From positions 28,062,724 to 28,126,723 of the forward strand of contig NC_049908.1 of NCBI RefSeq assembly GCF_001411555.2: a DNA stretch of 64,000 bases. The letters are read 5' to 3'. The notes under the pieces are model-generated. The model saw only the letters and a program-made list of their open reading frames with translations, had not been told where the DNA came from and did not search any database. Below, in pieces: positions 12,090-23,600 of this stretch (the stretch's first letter is position 1; each line of letters begins with the position of its first letter). The translations under genes and the position numbers were made by a program. This DNA is from Juglans regia. Lineage: Eukaryota; Streptophyta; Magnoliopsida; Fagales; Juglandaceae.

Positions 12090-12265
12090 AATATTTTAGT
12101 CGCCAAACGATTATATAAAAATAAATTTATAAATTAATATAAATTAATATAATATATCAGATTGTAAAATTACTTTTATTATAAAATAAATTTAAAGGAT
12201 TTTAAAAAGTCATGTCAGTTTATAAATTTATTTTGTATAATTTTTTTATGTCTATAGTAATTCTC
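12090..12265. mobile_element. AT-rich palindromic MITE
   Basis: The left half reads CGATTATATAAAAATAAATTTATAAATT and the right half is an imperfect inverse ending TTTATAAATTTATTTTGTATAATTTTTTTATG, with TCAGATTGTAAAATTACTTTTATTATA in the centre. The same architecture recurs at 25966, 34990, 39500 and 40335, so this is a repeat family in the genome. It has no coding capacity. Confidence 0.6.
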
Positions 12266-12816
12266 TGAGATAATTAGAAATAAATAGACTCTATAGTATT
12301 TAACATTGTTTGTAATCGAATTTTTGGATAGTCTAGATCCCACGTGAGCATTTAATATTATGTCTATTTTATGAGTATTGAATTATGCAATTCGATCCAA
12401 CAATTCAAAAAGGATCTCAACTTGAATGGAAAAATAAGTTGGATGAAAGAAGAAAACACTAGAAAGAAATCGAAGACAAGAATGAAAGTAGGTTAGACAA
12501 GACTCTTGCCAAGAATCAAGTCATGATCTAGGTTGTCGGAATCGGCAAGACCATCCAATAGCTTGAATTCAAGTTTCCATCCAAACACTCTCTTTTGCTT
12601 TGTCAATTTAGGCATAGAAATGCTCTCAGGCTTGGGAAATTAAGACAATATAATTCAGCTTGGAGAAAGATTATCTACTTCTCTCGAGTAGTTATAAGGT
12701 TGTGGATGCTATATAGAAGATCAAAAAGCTAACAAGGCTTTGAAATCAAGAGATAAGTTGTTCTTATTTCCTCAAACCTCGAGGGTACTGGTGCAAGCAA
12801 TTAAAGAAAGTTTATC

Positions 12817-12990
12817 GAGTAATGTTAAATACAAGCTCCAAATAGACAAGCCTCATACAAGTCTTTCATAAAAAAATAGGTCCCACTAATAAAAAATAAT
12901 TTTTTTTACACTTTTTTAAGATGAGATCCACTCTTTTACAAGAGCTTATATGAGACTTATCTATTTGGGACTTGTACAAATCATTTATCA
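12817..12990. mobile_element. MITE with about 50-bp terminal inverted repeats
   Basis: The left end GAGTAATGTTAAATACAAG continues as CTCCAAATAGACAAGCCTC and ATACAAG. The right end, reverse complemented, reads ATTTGTACAAGTCCCAAAT and AGATAAGTCTCATATAAGC. The interior has GGTCCCACTAATAAAAAATAA, close to the interior of the 173-bp MITEs at 62500 and 63332, suggesting a related MULE-type family. A target duplication is not clear (TTTATC occurs on both sides). Confidence 0.65.
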
Positions 12991-13600
12991 TAAAGAAGAT
13001 ACTGAGCTCGTAAACTTAGTGAGCAGATCAGCTAATGTTCATCTTCCGAAACTCATTCTAGGTTAAAATTGTGATGAGAATTTTGTATGGAGCACCCTAT
13101 CCCATCCTCTTGTATCTCTATTTTGATTTTTAAAAAAAAACTCTACTTTGCTAACTTAGACAATGCCTTTTCTGATTTATTTATCTATCATGATTTGAAA
13201 AAGATGATCATACACAAAATTTCTTTAGATCTAAACGGTTTTGTTGCCTTTATTATCCTCACAGAAACAGCCAAACGGTGAACACTAAGCAAGGCTAAAC
13301 CATCTATAACTTGCCTCGAAGTGGGAAAGTAATTTGTAAATCGGACTTGGGGTTCGGTAGACACCGGCTGGCTGAGAATCAAATACGTGTAAAAGAAAAG
13401 GAACAACAGTGTTCGGTTTTCCTCAACAATATACTCACATAACGCATGAACAAAATCAAAGGTATATCAACTACTTACTCCACCAACATAATTTGACATG
13501 TACTAAATCTTGGACTCAAATTGAGTATGAATTCACCTTAAACTATTAGTATTAGTTGTTTAAGGATCTATTAGATCTTTTAATAAAGTCGGGTGTCTAA

Positions 13601-13800
13601 TGCTGTGTTTGGATACTCAGATGATATGAATTGATCCGTAAATAGTAATGTCTCATTGAGATATGTTTAAATGTATGAAGTAGGTTAAGATATATTTAAT
13701 TTTTTATAGAAAATTTTAAAAGTAATAAATCTCATCAATGATTGATTTGAGATAGATTGAAATGGATTTGGCATCAAAAGGTTCCAAACATACCCTAAAT
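13601..13800. mobile_element. MITE copy (GTTTGGAT family), diverged
   Basis: The left end is GTGTTTGGATACTCAGATG and the right end is GGTTCCAAACATACCC, its inverse. The middle is AT-rich with repeated GAGATA words. It belongs with the copies at 1204-1763 but is more diverged. It is non-coding. Confidence 0.6.
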
Positions 13801-14965
13801 AATGGGTGAAATCCAATTTGAATGAGCATCAACGATTTCTCACCATTTTATTTAGCCGAAGAAAGGCACTTACAATTGCTGATAGGGAAGAACTTCAAAC
13901 CGGTCGGGTGTGGATTTAATTTTTACACCTACCAGTAAAATTGTAACACGTAGTAGGCTTATTGAAATTACAGTGGAATCATATACATTCTACTACCCTC
14001 TCTTCTCTCTTCCCTCTTCTCCCCGAAGCTCTCCCTCAAACCCATCTTCGTCTCCTTCAACAGAGGCCATTTTTGTCTTCAAATTTCATCTCCTTCAACA
14101 CTTCCGAACCTATTGTTCTTCAAAGACCCATTCTTCCATTGTTGTGTCCTCTCTCTGAAGACCCATTCTTCCGTTGTCTTGACCATCGAAGCCCCTCAAA
14201 GCCGAATCTATAGCGGTCCAAATCCACAATAATTTATAGTGAAAACTCAAATTTGCGGCGTCCAAATCTACAATAAAAATCGAAAAGATTAAATTACAAT
14301 CTCATTAGGTCATTACATTGACAAACCCATTAGCCAAAAACATTGCATGTCTCCTTCCGTCAAATGCCCAGATCTTAATTTACAAGAAAATGGATAACAA
14401 GAAAACCTATTTCTTTACATACACACATTTGCATTAGAAAGTCCATGAAGAATTTAACTATTTTATATTTTCTTAAAGGGCTGATAGGTTTGAAGAGAGA
14501 GAGGGAGCTTGTGGAGAGAGAGGGAAGGGGGGGTGGAGAGAGAGGGAAGGGGGGGGTTGAGGAGAGAGTGGGCGTACTCATTCGGCCAGTGATATGTTGT
14601 TATAATGTGAAAAAATATTTATAATCGTGAATTAATAACTATCGCATAATCATTTTAAAAAAAATAATAAAATATAATATTTATATAAAAAAATTAATTT
14701 TTTAATAATAAATTTTACTTTTGTTTTAAATGATTATACGGCTTTTACGAATTTTATGGTTTAATATAGAATTACTCTCTCTTAATACAAACGTCGGATC
14801 TACGAACTAGCTACCTTGAACAAAACAAAAGAAATCCGTTCGAACTCCGAAGGACCAATTTTTCCGTATGAAATCTCGCTCTCCCACCGTGTAAATCATT
14901 GCGAGAGAGAAAGAGATATTTTAAGAAGCCCCCAATCATCTGATAAATTCTTGAACCTCCCCAGC
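13801..14965. other. Intergenic region upstream of ECHIDNA
   Basis: No gene is seen. Positions 13990-14200 are CT-rich and contain a 20-bp phrase, AAGACCCATTCTTCCRTTGT, twice (near 14121 and 14157). Positions 14495-14575 are a purine-rich tract with two copies of TGGAGAGAGAGGGAAGGGGG. The proximal 150 bp before 14966 should hold the ECHIDNA promoter and leader; no TATA box is obvious. Confidence 0.5.
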
Positions 14966-17900
14966 ATGGATCTCAACCCGGTGAGTTTACTCACTTCTGC
15001 GACGTCGCCTCTTCAGATTTTTTAAGCATTGTGTTAGTGTAGCGTGCGTATTATAATTGTAAAATTTGGCTAATATATGGTGATAGCTTTGGTTTTGGGA
15101 GGTGGGTAAATCTGGATTTCAGAACTCGATTTGGGTTGTATTTATTGTTGCTAGATGATTCGCCATTACGTTTTGTTGTGACAAGGTTTAGGAAAAGAAA
15201 GAGAGAATTAATTGCACCTTCTGATTTGAATATCTCGTACAGTTTTTGCTGTAATATAAAACTAAGAAATGATCAAATTCACCTGATTAAGCTAAATGCA
15301 TGAATTAAGTTAGTTTGCTGTGTTGGGCGGTTGCCCATATTGAGTATGGTTGAGATTCTCATTGGGTTCTTTTGGTTTATGAGAAAATGAAGGAAAGGAT
15401 AAAAAGTTGGGATTATTGTTATGAAAGGTCTTGGCATTGAAAGAGAGTAAAAAAAGGGAAATATTAAAAAGAAGAAAGTTTTCATCCTTGTTGGCCCAAG
15501 AAAGCAATACGCCTGTAAACGTAATATAATTATTTGGGAAAACTTATTTATGACAAAATTTTCCATTTTATTTTTGTAAAATAGAAAGAAAAACAATAAA
15601 CAGCATTAAGGTCATGAAATAAACTTGAAAGCTGAATGTGACAATGGCAACTCAATTTTTGGCACAAGAAGGACTAGTCTGGAATCCCTTTATCATTAGG
15701 ATGAAAAGGAGTTCTAACTTTCTTGGGTAGTGGACATGGACTATTGAGTGCATCTTTCATTGCTGATTGTTGTGAAGATTTTTAGTATTGCTATCTGGAA
15801 GTTTGTTGAGTCGAAGAAATGTCTAAATTGACATTTTTTTTAAGGTTTGTCAGATATTGTCTCCATTTTAGATGATTATCCTTTTACACTCATGTGCAGC
15901 ATGCAGGAGAAAATTACGCCCACCCGAAGACGTGTCTCTTTCATGTTATCTTCAAGGTCTATATACCTGGTTATTTTCTTAAAAAATATTTCTCTGTACC
16001 CAGTTTCTGCACCTTTTGAATTAGCAAAGAAGATGTTTCAGTGCATGAATTCGTTCTTTTTGGATTTGGCAGGCTGCAGCATTGGCATTTTACATACTTT
16101 TTGCCTTATTTATTAGTAATTTTGTCATCATTTTTGTGGTGACTGTTCTTCTTGCTGCTCTTGATTTTTGGGTAGTCAAGAATGTGAGTGGCCGCATCTT
16201 GGTTGGTTTAAGGTGGTGGAATGAGATAAATGATCTCGGTGAGAGTGTATGGAAATTTGAATCCCTTGACCAAGAGGTTAGTATGTTATGCTTTTCTAGC
16301 ATCAACTTATCTTTTCTTCATCTGGTAAATATCTCTTAGTGGTGATGCTCAAATTCTATTTTCTCTTTAGTTCTAGAGTCTCATATATGTTGGTGCTTGT
16401 TTGTGCTTTAGTCCTTGGCCCGCATGAACAAGAAAGATTCGTGGCTATTCTGGTGGACCCTGTACCTTACGGTAAGCAAATATGATTTATTATAGCATGT
16501 GACAATCCACTTACTTCCATGCATCATGTGTCCTGGAGTATAACCTGCTGTCCCCCCTCCCGAGAAATATAAAAAATAAAAAAGAAGAAGTGCATGCAGT
16601 GCAGTGGTGTAACTGGAAGTTTACATTTGGGGGTGCTGGAGGTTAGGGGGCAAAATTTTGGAGGTTGCATGGCTTCACCACACACCCCCAGCTCTGCCTC
16701 TGACATACTGTGTAATAAACTGAACTAAGAGTGCACTTGTAATGCAAGAGATTTGACAGCTGGATGTTAATAGAAATAATTTTTTTTCCCAGAAGTGTCT
16801 GTCTAAGAAAGGGTACAGAGAATATATTTGAATTGGATTTAGAGTTTAAGAATTTAAAACTGACCAGAATTTGAACAGCTGGTCTGGACCTTTCTGCTTG
16901 TAGTTAGGCCTTTTTATGTAGTTTGTTTCAGTATCTAAACTTGCTATTCTGTATTTTTTAGGCGGCTGCATGGATTGTGCTGGCAATATTCTCTCTTATA
17001 AGGCTTCAGGCTGATTATCTTCTCGTTATAGGAGTTTGTCTAACCCTCAGTATTGCAAATATTGTTGGCTTTACGAAATGCCGTAAAGGTGTGCAAGCAG
17101 TTTTTTTCATTTTCTTTCATAACCTTGTAATATTAGTTGCTGGGTGCGGCCTATTAAAATGTCTCTTTCCCAAGATGAGCCATTATAGGCATTCCAATTT
17201 TACGCTCTACAATCTAAGAATAAATAACCGTATATCAATTTTAATTAATATTTTTGTGAAAGGTAATTATCATTGTGAAGAATTTTTGGGGGGTTTGGGG
17301 TTGGAGATTGGACTGTAAGATGTGATTTCTACAAGATAGTTTTTTTCGTGAGAAAAGTAACATCTAGGTTAGGTGTTGAATAAATCAATGGATGCACTAT
17401 AAATTGGGTGCTGCTTAATGTAGCTTACACTCCACTGTTCATGGTTTCTGTTTGGGTGATTTCCAACCATGTTTTGAGCGAGTGTTCATCATAGATGTCT
17501 TCTGAGCATGCTAATGAACATTAATATGGAAGGAAAGATGATTAATTGTTCTTAGTTTAATTTGGCACAACTAGTATAGGGCTTTGTTTAAAGAACTCGT
17601 ATAACCCAAGAAGAGTACTCCAATTGAGCTTTTATGCTGTTAATAGGCAAACTTCAATAGCGACTCATTGCGGTACCTGTATTTGCTTTGGGTCTTTTGA
17701 ATTCCTCTTGTGCTCTGTATGTGCATTGCTTGATGCATCGACATATAGCTCTCCTTTCATTTTTCTCAAGTGACTTTGGTTTGGGCGATGTTGGAGCATG
17801 TAACTTGTTATTATAAGTTAGAAACTTCAGTATTATGAAAGATATTAGGGTGCATGGATTTGAAATGACACACCTATGAATGCATTCATCTAGAAATACC

Positions 17901-18246
17901 CATCTGCAACAAATAAGAAACACAAAGCAGGGATTACATCTTTACTTGTATATATGAAAAAAGAACAAAGCAGTGATTTCATATTTACTTGACATCCAAA
18001 AATGCTTTAGTGAGCACACAAATTACAGCTGCAACTTGTAGTGTTATTGCCACCTTGTACCATTTGTGCAGATGCTTAGCTATATTATGTTCTAATTATC
18101 CAAATCATTTTTAATATGGGACTTTCACGATGAAAAAAACGGTGTCCTTTTCAGATGCTAAGCAGAAGATTCAACAATTTGCTTCTCAGACCATTGCAGC
18201 TCAGGTATCATCCACCATACAGTCAGCAATATTCAGTGCTGTCTGA
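14966..18246 (+). CDS. ECH: ECHIDNA / TVP23-family Golgi membrane protein
   Basis: ECHIDNA is a TGN-localised integral membrane protein needed for secretion and cell elongation in plants; yeast Tvp23 is the homologue. Exons are 14966-14980, 15900-15956, 16073-16276, 16412-16471, 16962-17088 and 18155-18246, totalling 555 nt or 184 residues, the family length. The protein runs MDLNPHAGENYAHPKT, then hydrophobic helices ALAFYILFALFISNFVIIF and VVTVLLAALDFWVVKNV. The signature GRILVGLRWWNEINDLGES follows, then MNKKDSWLFWW, two more hydrophobic segments (AAAWIVLAIFSLI and LLVIGVCLTLSIANIVGF) and a C-terminal amphipathic tail AKQKIQQFASQTIAAQ. The first coding exon is only five codons. For exon 2 the acceptor before CATGCAGGAG was chosen because the next AG would shift the frame. 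Introns carry repeats but the coding sequence is intact. Confidence 0.95.
17922..17991. repeat. 27-bp direct repeat flanking a 16-bp A-rich insert (ECHIDNA intron 5)
   Basis: Positions 17922-17948 and 17965-17991 match at 24 of 27 bases (both start ACAAAGCAG and end TTTACTTG). The 16 bases between them are TATATATGAAAAAAGA. The arrangement looks like a target-site duplication around the very end of an A-tailed retroelement, although a simple tandem duplication is possible. Confidence 0.5.
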
Positions 18247-18716
18247 CTCTGAGTTATTCATTGGAGAAGTAAAACGGGAATGCACTTGTGAAAGACTTTG
18301 ACAAGTGGAAGAAACGTGTAAATGCTCATTATATTGCCCCTCAGTCCGGAACCTTACTGTACGGCAAACAACAGTTCAGAAGTTTTGCTCGACTTCTTTT
18401 TGTTTAATATTCCTGTCTAAATTCGTTAATGGTTTGTATGAAAAGCATGTGAATTGCAATATCAGAAACATCAGATGATATTTTTCCTGTAAATCATTCA
18501 ATTCATTTTAGTTTTGGATTGCAATGATGGGTAAGAGCCTACTGGTCATCATCCAAAGATGCCTTGTCTTCTTAGTGGAGCTGCTTCCCATTAGAGCCCT
18601 CCCTGGCCAAAAGTTTGAACATAAGTTTTTCCTCATCTAATCAATGCATCCGGTCGTTTGCATGCTATTTCCCATTTGCATGTCCTGCTCTCTGCCATTT
18701 CCAATCATTCGGTAAA
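18247..18716. other. ECHIDNA 3' flank
   Basis: This contains the presumed 3' UTR and downstream DNA of the ECHIDNA gene. No further gene, RNA or repeat is recognised. Confidence 0.5.
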
Positions 18717-19649
18717 GAAAAAAGTTATATACAGTCGACCTGGGCAAACGGCGTGTAAGCAGCTCCCTCAAAAATATTTTTTTTTTTTTTCATTTCATTC
18801 CTTCCCTCTCTTCATCAGACCCTCTCTCTCTGCATTTCTTCTCTATCTCTAGATCCTTCTACGAAGCTGCACATCCCGTCGAAGATCACGAGTCAGCAAC
18901 CGCTTGAAGAAACCTCGACGGCAATGTCCCTCCCCTTGAACCCGCCACCCTCCCTCCCTCAACCGACTTATGGAAATCTAAGATCACAAATCGCCGTCGC
19001 CTTCGTCTTCGTTACGTGGTGATAAAGTGAGTTGCAGAGTTGAGAATGGATGGGTTGATGGTGGGCGTTGGGTTCTGTATGGAGGAGATGGGGAAAGAGT
19101 CTTCGGATGCCATGGAAAAAACAGAAGAAAGAGAAAAAAAAAATTGGTGTATAAGAGAGAAAATTTGTAATATGGGTATTTGCCTGAGTTGATGGGTTGA
19201 TGGTGGGCGTTTGATCAATTGCTCGACAGAATGTGTAAAAGAGAAAATTTCTGCTATGTTTTTCTTGCTTCTGCAATGTGGGTATTTGCCTGAGTGTTAG
19301 TTTCAGTTGTGCATGTGCTGATGCATTCTTCTTCTTGGGCGACTGTTTGTGCACTTGCTTTATTTTCTTCCTTAATACTTACAGACTCAACCACTTGAAG
19401 CTCGAGTGAAAACCACAAATCGTCGAAGACCACAACGCAAGAGAAACACCAACAGCACCAACAAAGACCATAACTTGTCGAAGGAAACCAAAGTCGAAGA
19501 CCACAAATTGCAAGACGTGCAGGAGAATGAAGCAGGAATCGAAACTCTGTTTTTCATTTTTTTTTTAATTAATAGCAACTGCCATGTCATCAATCCATGT
19601 CATCCGACTGTGCGGCAACTGTAACTGGCGACTGTATGTAGCAGAACTG
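18717..19649. mobile_element. MULE-type non-autonomous element (933 bp)
   Basis: The left end has TTATATACAGTCG and the right end, reverse complemented, has GCTACATACAGTCG. The same ACATACAGTCG terminal word begins the 173-bp MITEs at 62500 and 63332. Flanks are TTCGGTAAA (18708-18716) and TTCAATAAA (19650-19658), a 9-bp duplication with two changes, as expected for an old Mutator-like insertion. The interior is C-rich near its left end. It also holds an imperfect internal tandem duplication of roughly 130 bp: GATGGGTTGATGGTGGGCGTT occurs near 19048 and 19192, and GGGTATTTGCCTGAG near 19175 and 19279. It codes for no recognisable protein. Confidence 0.65.
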
Positions 19650-19786
19650 TTCAATAAAACCAAGTCGGTGGAATGGTTTGTCCAAAAGCATAAATATTGT
19701 GTCAATGTCCATTGTAATCCTAATTTGATGTGCATTAAGGTTATTGTTTGGGCTCAGAAAAATACTCTTTTCATCTACTGATATGT

Positions 19787-19994
19787 ATTTTTTGGTTTAG
19801 AATTTGTGATGAGATGAAATAGTTTTAAATGAAAGATAAAAATTAAAAAAAATATTGTCAGAATATTATTTTTTAATATTATTATTAATTGAAATTTGAA
19901 AAAGTTGAATTATTTATTATATTTTGTGTGAAAATTTAGAAAAATTATAATGATGAGAAGAAAAGAGATGAAATACTTTCTGAATCCAAACGAG
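19787..19994. mobile_element. MITE copy (GTTTGGAT family)
   Basis: The body carries GAATATTATTTTTTAATATT and TTATTTATTATATTTTGTGTG, nearly identical to the copies at 1204-1763. The right end is TGAATCCAAACGAG. The left end is eroded (TTTTTTGGTTTAG). Non-coding. Confidence 0.7.
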
Positions 19995-20420
19995 TGACAG
20001 AGTCTTGTACTCTTGTTCCTTGTTATTTGTTTCAAGCAAAGTCTTAACTTGTCTATAATAAATGGGAAAGTGTTTGAAAAAAAATTAGTTAGTTTTAATC
20101 GTAAAGGATTCAAACAACATTCATAATATTAGGAACATTGTTTTCTTTTATCTTTTTAAATACCCAATATTCATATTATAAATTAAAAAATAATAAATAT
20201 AAACTTATTCAAGTTTCTATAAATTTATACAAATCAAACCAAGTTTTATATGAATTATATTATTTAATAATCAATTATGATTTTGTATTTACAAATAACT
20301 TACAATTGATCATAATTTTGTATTCACGAATAAGTCATTTAATAAACTAAATTCGATCAAACTAATTTCGAGTAGTCTTATTTTCAGTAATTAGAAATTA
20401 GTTAATATTTATTTTGATTA

Positions 20421-20466
20421 ATAACAATCTTATAACTCCATAAAAAAAAATAACAATCTTATAACT
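20421..20466. repeat. 17-bp direct repeat flanking a 12-bp A-tailed insert
   Basis: ATAACAATCTTATAACT occurs perfectly at 20421-20437 and 20450-20466. Between the copies are only CCATAAAAAAAA. This is the structure of a target-site duplication around an almost completely 5'-truncated retroelement tail. The surrounding 19995-20663 is AT-rich and shows no gene until AP-3 mu. Confidence 0.65.
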
Positions 20467-20663
20467 AAAGAGAGAGTGCAAGAAAAAAAATATGTATATA
20501 TATATACTGGATCACCCAAAAATAAAAAGGCCTTCCTGCGTTCTTACACCGGTTGTAAGACAAACGGTTTGTTTTTATTTTAATATACGCCATTGGCGTC
20601 CCCAGTCCCGGTCATTTTTTTTTTTTGGTCGATCCGAGCTTGTGCTTCAGAATCCAGATAGAG

Positions 20664-23600
20664 ATGTTGCAGTGTATATTTCTTCTATCAGATTCCGGGT
20701 AAGCACTAAACTTTTCTTTGCTTTTTGTTTATTATTCAACGCAATTCCAATTCCGACCCTTTAGATTTGTTGGCTGAGAAGACTTGCAGAACATGTAAAC
20801 CCAAAACATGTCGACCTTAAGTTGAATACCAGACTGGGTTTTTCCGATAAACAAATACCAGGCTGTGATTTGGATTCATTAATTTTTCTTCATGAACTGT
20901 GTTATCTTCTCGTGATTTGTGGTAAATTCCCTTGACTGGTTTAAGTTGAAAGCTTATTTTTGTCAATCTTGGGTTGCACAGAGAGGTAATGCTGGAGAAA
21001 CAGCTAACCGGGCATCGAGTTGACCGGTCCATATGTGCGTGGTTCTGGGAGCAGGCTATTTCTCAAGGTGATTCCTTCAAGGTACCTGTAAATTACTTAT
21101 TTTGGGAAAAGAAAAATGTATAGCTTTGTTTTTATATTTAAGTTTTTGGTAATTTCTTTATTTTTCTACTTTAATTTAGAGAATAATTCGAGCTAAACAT
21201 AGTTGTTTTCTGTGTTTGGTTTTCTTACTTAAATTGTGCTCCTCTAATTCAAGCTTTTAGACAAAGACTTTCTTCGGTTTTTGAATTCTCATTCCTGGTT
21301 GTCAATCTTAGTTAATTTCTGTTTTATTTGTATCTGAGACTGATTTTATTTTATTTTTTGTGTTTTCACGCTTCATCTCTTATGTATTGTGTCGGAAGCT
21401 TGATATCAGAATTTATGTTTGCTTTGAAGTTTTTTATTCGTAGTTTAGTTTCTGCAGTCCAGTTTGTTTGACATAGTTACTTTTGTGTATGCTAGTCTTG
21501 TATTTCACATTGTGTTCCTAATTTTTTTGTATTCCACGTTTTTTTAGCAGTGCTCTTTATTTAAGATATGGTTCTCATTTCCTTTCAATTTTGTCTGCTT
21601 TATTTTGATGCGGCCGTTTTGTGTGTTTGTCGACCCATCTTTTATACTTTGGTTGCTGCTTTTTATATAGCTACAACCAGTAATTGCATCCCCAACACAT
21701 TACCTTTTCCAAGTTGTTCGTGAAGGGATCACATTTTTAGCATGCACTCAAGTTGAGATGCCACCTTTGATGGCCATCGAGGTAGATCTTCTAGCCTTAT
21801 AAAGTTTTCAATTAAAAATATGTTTATCTTTGCATACTTGGGCTATTGCCTATCCCTTTTATCAATAAAATTTTGTTTATCGATTAAAAAATGTGTTTAT
21901 CCTTGCATTGAATAAAATAAAATTTCTTGACCCTCGATCATTTATTTTTAGTTTCTTTGCAGAGTAGCCGATGTCCTCTCAGATTATCTTGGAGGGTTGA
22001 ATGAGGATGTGATAAAGGATAACTTTATCATTGTATATGAGGTACTTTTATGACATAAACTTTCCAGGCTGATTGTTGCTTTGGAGTACACAAGGGCAGG
22101 GATAGAAGCACTCAAGTCGGTTAAAAAACCAAAACAATCACATGTGGAACTGTGCATGAAAGGTGGCACATTTATTGCACCTAAATCATTTCACGTGAAG
22201 AGGCCCAAAAAACTTGCTCAAAATAAATCCCATATATGTATTAGACTTGACTTTTTTTTGTGAAGGAAGCCAAGCCACACATCAACATTATGTCCATAAA
22301 ACTAATCTACATGAGGTTTTCTTCTATAACTTGTGCTATGGGTTTAGAGTTCAAAAAATATGCAGAATTATTCATCCATTAGGTGATTGATTTGTCATTC
22401 AATACACGTTAAGGTTAGTGATTTGGAACTGAACTACTAGTTGAGGTTAACTTTTTAATCCTCTTTGCCAAGGAAATAGCATTTTTGAGAGTGTGCGCTC
22501 AAAAGGATGATTTGGAATCCGGGGGTGAGTAGGTGTTTTTCAGCTAGATCATTCTAAAAGGCTCTTTTGGGTCATCATAGTAAACCATTTTCCTTGGAAG
22601 AGTATTTGGATATGTAAGGTTCCTTCCAAAATTGCTTTCTTTGGTTGGACTGTTTCCCTTGGGAATATTCTTGCCATTGACAATTTGAGGAAATGTGGTC
22701 TTTTCATTATGGGTTGGTGTTATTTATGTAAGAAAGATGGGGAAACCATGGATTATTGTTACATTGTGAGGTGGCCAGATTTTTGTGGGATGATAGCTTT
22801 AACTGGACCAGTGAGGCATGGATTATGCCTAGAAGGGTAGTGGAGACTTTTAGGTATTGGAGAGGTCTTCGGGGTAATATTCATATTGCTGCGGTGTGGA
22901 AAATGATTCCTCATTGTTTTAAGTGGTGCCTTTGGATGGAGAGGAATGATCGGTGTTTCGAAGATCTAGAGCATTCCTTGGAGGAGCTGAAAAGGTTCTT
23001 CTTCAATATTCTATTTTCTTGGGGTTTGGTCATTGATTGTAATGTGATTAGTCTTCATAATTTGCTTGTATCGATTTCTAGTTCCTAGTGTGTACTTGGA
23101 CTATGCCTCTTTTCAATGAATATCATTTTCCTTATAAAAAAATAGCAATTTTGACTTTATATTGTAAATGTTCATTTTACTCTTCAAAAGGAAGGCATAG
23201 AAGAAACACACGAGTCTCCACTTTAGACTCAGTTAAGAGCATTCTCATTCTAAAAGACCACTTTAGATTCAGTCCGTTCCCGATTTCTCCATGTTAATTT
23301 TTGTTATGTAGGTTTTTCCTTGTTCTTTTGGTTTTTCTTTGGTTGAATACACCGTTATGTTTGTTTATACATGCAGCTTCTGGATGAGATGATAGACAAT
23401 GGCTTCCCTCTCACTACGGAGCCTAACATACTGAGAGAGATGATAGCTCAACCAAGCATTGTTAGCAAAGTTTTGAGTGTTGTCACTGGTAATAGTTCCA
23501 ATGTCAGTGAAACCCTTCCAGGTGCAACAGCATCATGTGTTCCATGGCGGACACCAGACCCAAAATATGCTAATAATGAAGTTTATGTAGATCTTGTTGA

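Noticed and set aside
16550..16700. A transposon fragment in ECHIDNA intron 4 (GGGGGTGCTGGAGG, CCCCCAGCTCTGCCTC)
   Set aside because: The phrases feel repeat-like but no ends, duplication or coding sequence support a class.
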